Assembly: GCA_034430515.1 (NCBI GenBank)
Contig: DAOUEP010000087.1
Coordinates: 1-29,782, forward strand
Direction of reading: 5' to 3'
DNA: 29,782 nucleotides
From: DAOUEH01 sp034430515
GTDB lineage: Bacteria > Chloroflexota > Dehalococcoidia > Dehalococcoidales > RBG-16-60-22
Translations under genes and position numbers: made by a program
In this document: positions 1 to 6,978 of the stretch, one piece after another
Layout: every line of letters begins with the position of its first letter
How positions within the stretch are numbered: position 1 is the stretch's first letter
Notes under the pieces: generated by a model
Seen by the model: the letters and a program-made list of their open reading frames with translations, nothing else
The model's database searches: none
Told to the model about the DNA's origin: nothing

Positions 1-260
1 AACTTGTTATTGCCACTAAAGTGGTAAACGTAGCGGGGCGGCAGGCTGGTGACCGCCCGGTTGACCCGCTTCTTGAGGGAGCAGCGGCCCCGGCGGCCGT
101 CCTCCAGCTCCAGGACATAGCCGCTGCCGTCCTTAACGCGCACAAAGTCCACCAGCGTCAGCTCTCCCCACCATCGCGTGTCCTCTTCGTGCTGGAAATT
201 GTAATTGACCTCGGCGATTAGCTGCTCATCGCCGGACTGGTACAGTCTGCCTACGCTCAC
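1..260 (-). CDS. Hypothetical protein, C-terminus cut by window edge
   Basis: A GTG-started frame reads leftward off the window, giving 86 codons without a stop. The start was chosen because a strong ribosome site (GGGAGGAG) lies 4 bases upstream of the GTG. The frame overlaps the last 35 bases of proB, so the two are probably translationally coupled. The visible protein begins VSVGRLYQSGDEQLIAEV. It has alternating hydrophobic and charged residues typical of beta strands, a basic stretch (RRGRCSLKKRVNR near residue 60-72), and no membrane segment or recognisable catalytic motif. I do not recognise the family. Being real rests on the ribosome site, the overlap and the plausible composition. 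Function is unknown. Confidence 0.7.
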   Translation of the reverse strand, partial: MSVGRLYQSGDEQLIAEVNYNFQHEEDTRWWGELTLVDFVRVKDGSGYVLELEDGRRGRCSLKKRVNRAVTSLPPRYVYHFSGNNK

Positions 261-1416
261 TAGGCTCCTCCCTTTCCAGTAGCGCCAGGTTATTACGGTG
301 GACGACCTCCGGGCCGTAATCAAAGCTGAGTAAACTGGCTATTTTGGTTGAGTGCGCCCCCTGGATGACGCCGATATCGCCGGAAGAGTAGTTGGTGATG
401 CCGCAGCCGACTTGATTCCCCCCGGCATCGCAAATGGCGACGATGTCACCGCGGGCGAAGCGCCCTTCGGCCTTCCGGATGCCCGCGGCCAGGAGCGAGC
501 GGTTTTGCTTGCGGAGCGCCGTGGCGGCGCCGCTATCGATTACCAGCTTGCCCCGCGTGCAGAGGCCGGAGAGCATCCAGCGCTTGCGGCTTTCGAGCTT
601 GCTGGTGGTAGGAGGGAAGTGGGTGCCGATGGGCTCGCCGGAGGCCAGGCGCGTGATGACGTCGGGCTGGCGGCCGTCGGCGATGACGACGTGCACCCCG
701 GAGGCGGTGGCGAGGGCAGCGGCCTCGATTTTGGTAATCATGCCGCCGGTGCCCAAGGCAGAGTGGGTGACCGCGGCCAGCTTTCTGACGGCGGCGTCTA
801 TCTTCCTGACCTCGGGCACGAGCTCGGCTTCGGGGTTGCGGGTGGGGTCGGCGGTGTAGAGGCCGCCGGTATCGGTCAGCAGCAGGAGCAGGTCGGCGTC
901 GATGAGGTTGGCCACCATGGCCGAGAGGTTATCGTTATCGCCGAACTTGGCCTCCTTGATTTCGTCGGTGGAGACGACGTCGTTCTCATTGACGATGGCG
1001 ACCACGCCCAGCTCCAGCAGCGCCAGCAGGGTATTGCGGGCGTTGAGGTAACCGGCGCGGTCGGCTAAATCGCCCTTGGTGAGCAGGGCCTGCCCCACGT
1101 TGATGTCGTGCCGGGCGAAGAGGCGGTCGTAGGTATTCATCAGGCGGCCCTGGCCCACCGAAGCCAGCACCTGCTTGTAGGGGATGCCGCGGATTTTCCG
1201 GGGCAGCTTGAGCCGGTCGCGGCCGGCGGCGATGGCCCCGGAGGAGACGAGCGCCACCTCGGCGCCCCGCCCGTGGAGGCCGGCCACCTGGGCTACCAGG
1301 GCGGCCGTCATCTTTTCGTCCAGGCAGTCGCCGCCGCCGGTCAGCAGGGCCGTGCCCAGCTTGACCACGATGCGCCGGAAGGTTAACCCAGCTTTATTCT
1401 TCGCGCCCTTGGCCAT
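226..1416 (-). CDS. proB: Glutamate 5-kinase (ProB) with C-terminal PUA domain
   Basis: This cytoplasmic enzyme phosphorylates L-glutamate with ATP to gamma-glutamyl phosphate, the first step of proline synthesis. The 396-aa product has the amino-acid kinase fold: the N-terminal nucleotide loop (VVKLGTALLT, about 18-27), VSSGAIAAG (about 58-66), the substrate segment IVNENDVVS (about 140-148), FGDNDNLSA (about 157-165) and GTGGMITKIEAA (about 222-233). A PUA domain follows from about residue 290, containing ARGDIVAICD, so this is the long ProB form. The usual partner proA is not adjacent; the divergent neighbour is an MFS transporter. A promoter reading leftward sits about 25 bases upstream of the start, and the next gene overlaps the end. 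Identification is firm. Confidence 0.95.
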   Translation of the reverse strand: MAKGAKNKAGLTFRRIVVKLGTALLTGGGDCLDEKMTAALVAQVAGLHGRGAEVALVSSGAIAAGRDRLKLPRKIRGIPYKQVLASVGQGRLMNTYDRLFARHDINVGQALLTKGDLADRAGYLNARNTLLALLELGVVAIVNENDVVSTDEIKEAKFGDNDNLSAMVANLIDADLLLLLTDTGGLYTADPTRNPEAELVPEVRKIDAAVRKLAAVTHSALGTGGMITKIEAAALATASGVHVVIADGRQPDVITRLASGEPIGTHFPPTTSKLESRKRWMLSGLCTRGKLVIDSGAATALRKQNRSLLAAGIRKAEGRFARGDIVAICDAGGNQVGCGITNYSSGDIGVIQGAHSTKIASLLSFDYGPEVVHRNNLALLEREEPSERRQTVPVRR

Positions 1417-1440
1417 TATAGCTAACTTACCTTTCGTTAC

Positions 1441-1469
1441 ATTATAACAAGCAATCGTTAGTTGAACAA
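1441..1469 (-). promoter_or_regulatory. Sigma70-type promoter for proB
   Basis: Read on the minus strand: -35 TTGTTC (1464-1469), 17-base spacer, -10 TATAAT (1441-1446). The expected transcript start near 1434 would give a leader of about 18 bases carrying an AAAGGT-like ribosome site. The -35 overlaps that of the divergent promoter for the MFS gene. This is a motif match only. Confidence 0.6.
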
Positions 1470-1491
1470 GACGACGCTCCTGGTGTATCCT
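1462..1491 (+). promoter_or_regulatory. Sigma70-type promoter for the MFS transporter
   Basis: -35 TTGAAC (1462-1467), 18-base spacer, -10 TATCCT (1486-1491). A start near 1498 would leave only about 10 bases before the ATG at 1508. The -35 box shares bases 1464-1467 with that of the divergent proB promoter. The -10 is imperfect, so confidence is moderate. Confidence 0.45.
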
Positions 1492-1507
1492 GTCTTAGGC
1501 TGGGCGG

Positions 1508-2671
1508 ATGAACAGATTACAGCTTACCCGGGTACCAAAGGCCATACCTGTCCTCTCTGCCGTTACCTTCGTCGGTTTCCTGGATACCCACCTGCTGATT
1601 CCGGTGATGGCCCTCTACGCCCACGAGCTCGGCGCCGGCATCGTCGGCGTGGGGGTTATCGTCGGGCTTTACTCCATCGTCAATACCCCGGCCAATATCT
1701 GGCTGGGGCGGCTGGTGGACAAGCTCGGCTACCGTCTGCCCCTCATCGGCGGGCTCATCGGCGACGCCCTGAGCATGTTCCTCTACACCCTCTGCCGCCG
1801 CCCGTTTCACCTGGCCCTGGTGCGGGTGCTGCACGGCCTTACCGGCGGCATGGTCGGCCCGGCGACGATGGCGGCGGTGGCGTACCACGGCGGGGAGCGC
1901 CGCGGCCGGGCGATGGCCTTCTACGGCATGGCGTTGGCGGCGGCGACGCTGGTGGGCTACGGCCTGAGCAGCCTGATGGTGGCGCGCGCCGGCTATAACG
2001 CCGTCTTCTGGCTGGGCGGGGCTTTGCTGGTGGGCGGAGCGGCGTTGGGATTCACTTTGCCCGGCAACCGGGGGAAACCGGCGGAGCCGTCCTCCGGGGG
2101 CTGGCGGCAGGCCGCCGCTTTGCTCAAGCGGCCGGGGCTGGTCGGCCCTTACGCGGCCATTTTCGCCCAGTATTTTTCCTTCGGCGGGGTGGTCACGCTG
2201 CTGCCGCTCTATATCGAGGGCCTGGGCATGGAGGCCTTCCAGGTGGGCATGCTGCTGGCGGCCTTCGCCGTGATGTTTATTATCCTGCAGCTGCCTTCGG
2301 GGCGCCTCGGCGACCGGGTCGGGCGCTTCGGACTGACCGTGGTCGGGCTGGGGCTGGGCATCACCGCCCTGGTGCTGCTGCCGGTGGTGGCGTCGCTGGC
2401 CTGGCTCTTCATCATCATGGCGCTTTACGGGGCCGCCTACGGGCTGCTCTTCCCGACCATCTCCGCCCGTGTGGCCGAGGTCACCGCGCCCGGCGAGCGG
2501 GGCCTGGCCACCGGGGTCTTCCACGCTTTGCTCACCGCCGGGGTGGCCGTGGGCGCGCCGGTGATGGGCTGGTTGGGCAGCCTCGTCGGCGTGACCGGGG
2601 GGCTCCAGCTGACCGCCGTGATGATGATAGTGGCTCTGGTCGTCGCCCTGGTCTATCGCCGGGCGACTTAA
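1508..2671 (+). CDS. Major facilitator superfamily transporter
   Basis: The 387-aa product is a polytopic inner-membrane protein with about 12 predicted hydrophobic segments in two halves. The loop between segments 2 and 3 carries the MFS signature A-like motif LGRLVDKLGYRLPL (about residues 62-75). The matching loop of the second half carries LPSGRLGDRVGRFG. The linker between the halves (about residues 190-205) is short and polar. These features support a secondary transporter or drug exporter, but nothing indicates the substrate. The gene diverges from proB. mfd follows 82 bases downstream and has its own promoter-like element. No strong ribosome site precedes the ATG (GGGCGG only), which fits the very short leader predicted here. 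Confidence 0.88.
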   Translation: MNRLQLTRVPKAIPVLSAVTFVGFLDTHLLIPVMALYAHELGAGIVGVGVIVGLYSIVNTPANIWLGRLVDKLGYRLPLIGGLIGDALSMFLYTLCRRPFHLALVRVLHGLTGGMVGPATMAAVAYHGGERRGRAMAFYGMALAAATLVGYGLSSLMVARAGYNAVFWLGGALLVGGAALGFTLPGNRGKPAEPSSGGWRQAAALLKRPGLVGPYAAIFAQYFSFGGVVTLLPLYIEGLGMEAFQVGMLLAAFAVMFIILQLPSGRLGDRVGRFGLTVVGLGLGITALVLLPVVASLAWLFIIMALYGAAYGLLFPTISARVAEVTAPGERGLATGVFHALLTAGVAVGAPVMGWLGSLVGVTGGLQLTAVMMIVALVVALVYRRAT

Positions 2672-2687
2672 ATACGGCGAAAATCTG

Positions 2688-2733
2688 TGCTAAAATATGG
2701 CTAAGGGCTGGCCCTCCCCGGGGGACGAGCCCT
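2688..2733 (+). promoter_or_regulatory. Extended -10 promoter and leader hairpin of mfd
   Basis: TGC-TAAAAT (2688-2696) matches an extended -10 element; no good -35 is visible. Just downstream, AGGGCT (2704-2709) pairs with AGCCCT (2728-2733), and CCCC/GGGG pair inside, giving a GC-rich hairpin at the very start of the predicted transcript. No U-tract follows, so it is not an obvious attenuator. Confidence 0.4.
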
Positions 2734-2753
2734 AGAGGTGTTTGGAGGACAGC

Positions 2754-5700
2754 TTGCCGGACTTGAGTAAATTGCTGGAGCTTATCGAGGCGTCGGCGGC
2801 CTTTGACGGGCTGGACGAGCCGCGGGAGACCGCGCTGGAGGTGCTGGAGGCGGCCCGGCCTTATCTTATCGCCGCTATTTACGCGCGGCAGCGGCGGCCG
2901 CTGCTGGTGGTCACCGCCCGTCCCCAGCAGGCCGCCAAGCTCCACGAGCAGCTCCTCACCTGGTGCCCCGGCGGGCGCGTCCGGCTCTTCCCGGAGACGG
3001 ACGTGCTCCCCTACGAGCGGCTGGCGCCGGATACCGGCACCGAGCTGGAGCGCCTCCGCGGGCTGGCCGACCTGACGGCGGGCGGCGGCGAGCCTCCTCT
3101 GGTGGTGGCCCCGGTGGCGGCGCTGACCTCCCGGACGGCGGCGCGGGCCGATTTTACCGCCGCCTGCCACACCGTTGAGGTGGGCACGGAAACAGAACCC
3201 CTGAGCCTGCTGAGGCGCTGGCAGGCGATGGGCTACCGGGCGGAGGGGGCCGTGGAAATGCCCGGCCAGATGAGCCGCCGCGGCGGTATCGTGGATATTT
3301 ACCCGCCGACCAGCGATATGCCGGTACGGCTGGAGTTCTTCGGCAACACCGTGGAGAGCATTCGCGCTTTCGACCCGGCCACGCAGCGCTCCGCCGACCG
3401 GCTTGAGGCCGTGCTCGTCTCCCCGGCCACCGAGCTGCTGGCGCCGCGCCAGCTGGACAAGGAAAGATTGGAAGAAGTCCTGGGCGGGCTGGACACGACC
3501 GGCCTCAGCGCCGAGGCCAAAGCCCAGCTGCGCCGCGACCTGGAGATGATGACCGCCGGGTCGCCGACCCGCGAGGCGCAGTTCTACCTGCCGCTCTTCC
3601 GTAACGGCGGCCTGCTGGACTACCTGCCGGAGGACACCCTCGTCGTCCTGGACGAGCCGTCGGCGCTGGCGGCGGCGGCCGCCGACCTGGAACACGAGGC
3701 CGACCAGCTCCGCGACGAGAAACTGGAACGCGGCGAGCTGCCGCGCAACTTCCCCCGGCCTTACTTCACCTGGGAGGAAATCGGGGCGGGGATGAGCGAC
3801 CGCCCGCGCCTGGGCCTGACCGCCTGGGGCGTCGTGGAGAGGCTGGACTTTATGAGCGCGCCTTATTACGCCGGCCGGCTGCCCGCTTTCCTCAAGAAGG
3901 CGGCGGAGCTGTTACAGCAGCAGAAGCGCGTCGTCGTCGTCAGCCACCAGGCCAGCCGCCTCTCCGACCTCCTCGGTGGGGAGGGCATCGTCGCCGCGCC
4001 GGTGGAGGTCATTACCCAGACCCCGCCGCCGGGCGGTCTCGCCCTGGTACAGGGGTCGCTGCCGGAGGGCTGGGTCATGGGCGGCCAGACCTATTTATTC
4101 AGCGACGCCGAGATTTTCGGCTTCGTCAAGCAGCGGCGGCTCACCCCGAAGCGCCCCGTCGCCCGCCGCAAGGTGGAGATAGACTTCGGCCCCGACGACT
4201 ACGTCGTCCACGTGGAGCACGGCATCGGCCGGTTCGAGGGCGTCACCACCCTCACCGCCGCCGGGACGGAGAAAGAGTACCTCGCCCTGGAGTACGCCGC
4301 CGGGGATACCCTCTACGTCCCCAGCGACCAGATAGACCGGGTCGCCCGCTACATCGGGGCCGGGGACCGCCCGCCGGTCTTGAGCCGGCTGGGCACGCAG
4401 GAGTGGAGCCGCACCAAGCAGCGCGCCAGGGAGGCCGCCGAGGAGCTGGCTCGCGACCTGCTGGAGCTCTACGCCGCCCGCGAGGTCGTGCCCGGCTTTG
4501 CCTTCTCCGGCGACAGCCTCTGGCAGCAGGAGCTGGAGGCGGCTTTCCCCTATGTGGAGACGCCCGACCAGGTCGAGGCATTGACGCAGGTCAAGGCCGA
4601 CATGGAACGGCCCCGCCCCATGGACCGGCTCGTCTGCGGGGACGTGGGCTACGGCAAGACCGAGGTGGCCGTCCGCGCCGCCTTCAAGGCGGTCATGGAT
4701 GGGCGGCAGGTGGCCGTGCTGGTGCCGACCACCGTCCTGGCGCAGCAGCACTTCGCCACTTTTTCGGAACGGCTTTCGGCCTTCCCCATCCGCGTCGAGT
4801 CGCTGAGCCGCTTTCGCTCGCCCGCCGAGCAGCGCGAGGTCGTCGCCGGCATCGCCGCAGGCACGGTGGATATCTGCATCGGCACGCACCGGCTCATCCA
4901 GAAAGACGTTGAGTTTAAGAACCTGGGCCTGCTCATCATCGACGAGGAGCAGCGCTTCGGCGTCAACCACAAGGAGCATTTCAAGAAGATGCGCCGGGAG
5001 GTGGACGTGCTCACCCTCAGCGCCACCCCCATCCCCCGCACCCTGCACATGTCGCTGGTGGGCGTGCGCGACATGAGCACCATGGAGACGCCGCCGGAGG
5101 CCCGCCTGCCGGTGAAGACCTACGTGGCCGCCTACAACGACCACCTGGTGCGCGAGGCGATTTTGCGCGAGCTGGAGCGCAACGGTCAGGTCTTCTTCGT
5201 CCACAACCGGGTGCAGAGCATCGCCATGATTGCCGCCGACCTGCGCGAGCTGGTGCCGGAGGCGGAAATCGCCGTCGGCCACGGGCAGATGCCGGAGGAG
5301 CAGCTGGAGGCGGTCATGGACGCCTTCGGCCGGGGCAAGGTGGACATCCTCGTCTGCACCACCATCATCGAGTCCGGCCTGGACATGCCCAACGCCAATA
5401 CGTTAATCGTCAACCGCGCCGACCGATTCGGCCTGACGCAGCTCTATCAGTTACGCGGCCGGGTAGGGCGCGGCGCCAACCTGGCCTACGCCTACTTTTT
5501 GTACGACGGCGGCAAGCGCCTGACGCCGGTGGCCCATACGCGCCTGCGGACGATATATGAGGCCGCCGAGCTGGGGGCGGGCTTCGGCATCGCCATGAAA
5601 GACCTGGAGATACGCGGGGCGGGCACACTGCTGGGGCCGCGGCAGAGCGGCCACATCACCGCCATCGGCTTCAGCCTCTACACGCGCTTGCTGGCTGAGG

Positions 5701-6179
5701 CCGTCGCCGAGCAGAAGGCCCGCCGCGCCGGGGAACCCCCGCCGCCCCCCAGGCTCCCGGCGCCCACCGTCGACCTGCCCCTGGACGCCTTCATCCCCGA
5801 GGACTACGTGCCCGACGTCGAGACGCGGCTGGAGCTCTACCGCCGCCTGGCCGAGCCGGACGCCGCCGAAAAGCTGGACGACATCGCCCGCGAGTACGCC
5901 GACCGCTTCGGCGCGCCGCCACCGGAGGTAAGCAACCTGCTCTACGCGGTGCGGGTTAAGAACCTGGCCGCCCGGGCCGGCATCGAGTCCATCGCCACCG
6001 AGGAAGGCTCTATCACCCTGCGCCGCTTCACCGGCCTGCCCTTCGACGCCGTTAAATTTGTCGCCGCCCTCCGCGATGGCGTGACGGTGGGCCGCACGCA
6101 GCTGCGGATTAGCTACAAGAAGCTGGGGAGGGAGTGGCAGGGGGTACTGGAGGGGGTGTTGGGGGGTCTATTGACATAA
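2754..6179 (+). CDS. mfd: Transcription-repair coupling factor Mfd
   Basis: Mfd displaces stalled RNA polymerase from damaged DNA using ATP and recruits UvrA for excision repair. The product is about 1141 aa, a normal length. It has an N-terminal UvrB-like region, then the RNA-polymerase-interacting domain near residue 480 (DYVVHVEHGIGRFEG). The RecG-like motor follows, with Walker A GDVGYGKTEVA near 630, the DEEQ box (IIDEEQRFGV) near 730 and LSATPIPRTLHMS after it. The helicase C lobe holds TTIIESGLDMPNANT and QLYQLRGRVGR, and the TRCF C-terminal domain ends the protein. A TTG start at 2754 is preferred because GGAGG lies 5 bases upstream. A TTG at 2742, four codons earlier, is the alternative. 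The stop is followed in frame by a small AbrB-tail gene. Confidence 0.97.
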   Translation: MPDLSKLLELIEASAAFDGLDEPRETALEVLEAARPYLIAAIYARQRRPLLVVTARPQQAAKLHEQLLTWCPGGRVRLFPETDVLPYERLAPDTGTELERLRGLADLTAGGGEPPLVVAPVAALTSRTAARADFTAACHTVEVGTETEPLSLLRRWQAMGYRAEGAVEMPGQMSRRGGIVDIYPPTSDMPVRLEFFGNTVESIRAFDPATQRSADRLEAVLVSPATELLAPRQLDKERLEEVLGGLDTTGLSAEAKAQLRRDLEMMTAGSPTREAQFYLPLFRNGGLLDYLPEDTLVVLDEPSALAAAAADLEHEADQLRDEKLERGELPRNFPRPYFTWEEIGAGMSDRPRLGLTAWGVVERLDFMSAPYYAGRLPAFLKKAAELLQQQKRVVVVSHQASRLSDLLGGEGIVAAPVEVITQTPPPGGLALVQGSLPEGWVMGGQTYLFSDAEIFGFVKQRRLTPKRPVARRKVEIDFGPDDYVVHVEHGIGRFEGVTTLTAAGTEKEYLALEYAAGDTLYVPSDQIDRVARYIGAGDRPPVLSRLGTQEWSRTKQRAREAAEELARDLLELYAAREVVPGFAFSGDSLWQQELEAAFPYVETPDQVEALTQVKADMERPRPMDRLVCGDVGYGKTEVAVRAAFKAVMDGRQVAVLVPTTVLAQQHFATFSERLSAFPIRVESLSRFRSPAEQREVVAGIAAGTVDICIGTHRLIQKDVEFKNLGLLIIDEEQRFGVNHKEHFKKMRREVDVLTLSATPIPRTLHMSLVGVRDMSTMETPPEARLPVKTYVAAYNDHLVREAILRELERNGQVFFVHNRVQSIAMIAADLRELVPEAEIAVGHGQMPEEQLEAVMDAFGRGKVDILVCTTIIESGLDMPNANTLIVNRADRFGLTQLYQLRGRVGRGANLAYAYFLYDGGKRLTPVAHTRLRTIYEAAELGAGFGIAMKDLEIRGAGTLLGPRQSGHITAIGFSLYTRLLAEAVAEQKARRAGEPPPPPRLPAPTVDLPLDAFIPEDYVPDVETRLELYRRLAEPDAAEKLDDIAREYADRFGAPPPEVSNLLYAVRVKNLAARAGIESIATEEGSITLRRFTGLPFDAVKFVAALRDGVTVGRTQLRISYKKLGREWQGVLEGVLGGLLT

Positions 6180-6188
6180 GGTGATAGA

Positions 6189-6347
6189 ATGGGGTATATG
6201 AAAATGAAAGATGCTAAGAACCAAGCCTATTTTTGGACAAGAGAGTGGCAGGAGGCTGAAAGAGAAGCCAGCGCCGACATCAAGGCAGGCCGGGTAAAGA
6301 CGTTTGGTACGGCTGAAGAGTTATTGGATGATTTAGACGGGGACTAA
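6189..6347 (+). CDS. Remnant or stand-alone C-terminal tail of an AbrB/MazE-type antitoxin
   Basis: A 52-codon frame (begins MGYMKMKDAKNQAYFWTREW, ends LLDDLDGD) starts 9 bases after the mfd stop. AAGGTGA overlaps that stop and makes a good ribosome site. The pattern YFWTREWQEAEREA..DIKAGRVKTF...EELLDDLD matches, from memory, the acidic toxin-binding tail of SpoVT/AbrB-fold MazE-like antitoxins common in Chloroflexota. The N-terminal DNA-binding swapped-hairpin domain is absent and no toxin gene adjoins it. It could be a decayed antitoxin or a short protein in its own right. It lies in the same frame as mfd, so stop-codon readthrough would append it to Mfd. A terminator follows. Confidence 0.6.
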   Translation: MGYMKMKDAKNQAYFWTREWQEAEREASADIKAGRVKTFGTAEELLDDLDGD

Positions 6348-6377
6348 TTCCTCCCACCCGCCGGGGACTAGCCTGCG

Positions 6378-6405
6378 GAGAGGGGCGCCAGCCCCTCTCT
6401 TTTTT
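6378..6405 (+). terminator. Rho-independent terminator after mfd
   Basis: GAGAGGGGC (6378-6386) and GCCCCTCTC (6391-6399) form a perfect 9-bp stem with a 4-base loop, followed by six T residues. This ends the MFS-mfd-AbrB-tail transcription unit. A degenerate copy of this hairpin without the T-tract lies near 8834-8855. Confidence 0.85.
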
Positions 6406-6441
6406 ATTTCCCCCCACACCCTCGTCTATACCCCCCGCCTA

Positions 6442-6470
6442 TTGACAGATAAAGCTCTACCAGCTAAACT
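6442..6470 (+). promoter_or_regulatory. Sigma70-type promoter for the zinc-ribbon membrane protein
   Basis: Perfect -35 TTGACA (6442-6447), 17-base spacer, -10 TAAACT (6465-6470). The expected start near 6477 gives a leader of about 40 bases that contains the strong ribosome site of the following gene. Confidence 0.65.
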
Positions 6471-6518
6471 CAGGTAACTATTCTTTGTCTCAGGATGATG
6501 AAAAGGAGGTAGGACGGC

Positions 6519-6896
6519 ATGTTTTGTCCCAAATGCGGCACGCAAAACACCGACGACGCCAGCTTTTGCAGCAAGTGCGGCGCCGGATTGACCCCGGCGG
6601 CATCGCCATCGGCATCGGCCCCGGCGCCCAGGCCAGCGGCCGGCACCGAGCGCACCAGCGGCATGGCCATCACCGCGCTGGTAATGGGGCTCGTCGGGCT
6701 AATCCTTAACTTCGTAAGTATCCTGGCCATTATCTTCGGGGCGATAGCCCTCGGTCAGCTCAACAAAGACCCCAGCCTCAAGGGTAAGGGCATGGCGGTG
6801 GCCGGCCTGGTGCTGGGTATTGTCGTCTTCATCGTCTGGATAATCCTGATTATCTGGGTCGGGTCAGCCATATCCTGGTTTTACTCGGTTTATTAA
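6519..6896 (+). CDS. Zinc-ribbon plus DUF4190 membrane protein
   Basis: The 125-aa product starts with a four-cysteine zinc ribbon (MFCPKCGT, then FCSKCGAG; Cys 3, 6, 17 and 20). A Pro/Ala-rich linker (about 27-46) and two long hydrophobic helices (about 50-75 and 90-122) follow. The segment between the helices, LGQLNKDPSLKGKGMAVAGL, is typical of DUF4190 domains. This layout predicts a small inner-membrane protein with the zinc ribbon at its N-terminal cytoplasmic side. The function of the family is unknown. A strong ribosome site (AAGGAGGT) lies 8-9 bases before the ATG, with a good promoter upstream. It stands alone between the mfd terminator and a convergent gene. Confidence 0.88.
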   Translation: MFCPKCGTQNTDDASFCSKCGAGLTPAASPSASAPAPRPAAGTERTSGMAITALVMGLVGLILNFVSILAIIFGAIALGQLNKDPSLKGKGMAVAGLVLGIVVFIVWIILIIWVGSAISWFYSVY

Positions 6897-6914
6897 AGCG
6901 AGCCAGCGCTCATG

Positions 6915-6955
6915 CGCCGGTATCACCTTCCCGGAGTCGGGGGGTGGTGCCGGCG
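6915..6955 (+). terminator. Long hairpin between convergent genes, probable terminator
   Basis: CGCCGGTATCACC (6915-6927) pairs over 13 positions with GGTGGTGCCGGCG (6943-6955), using two G-U wobbles that work only in plus-strand RNA. CCCG/CGGG pair inside. The following TTGTCTT is a poor U-tract, so it may be a weak or Rho-assisted terminator. Confidence 0.5.
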
Positions 6956-6978
6956 TTGTCTTGGGACGATAGTGCCGG

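Noticed and set aside
21..221. 66-codon plus-strand frame at the left edge
   Set aside because: It is antisense to a better-supported minus-strand gene with a strong ribosome site overlapping proB.
4095..5282. 395-codon minus-strand frame inside mfd
   Set aside because: It is antisense to an unmistakable conserved gene; long antisense frames are expected at this GC content, and its product has no recognisable motif.
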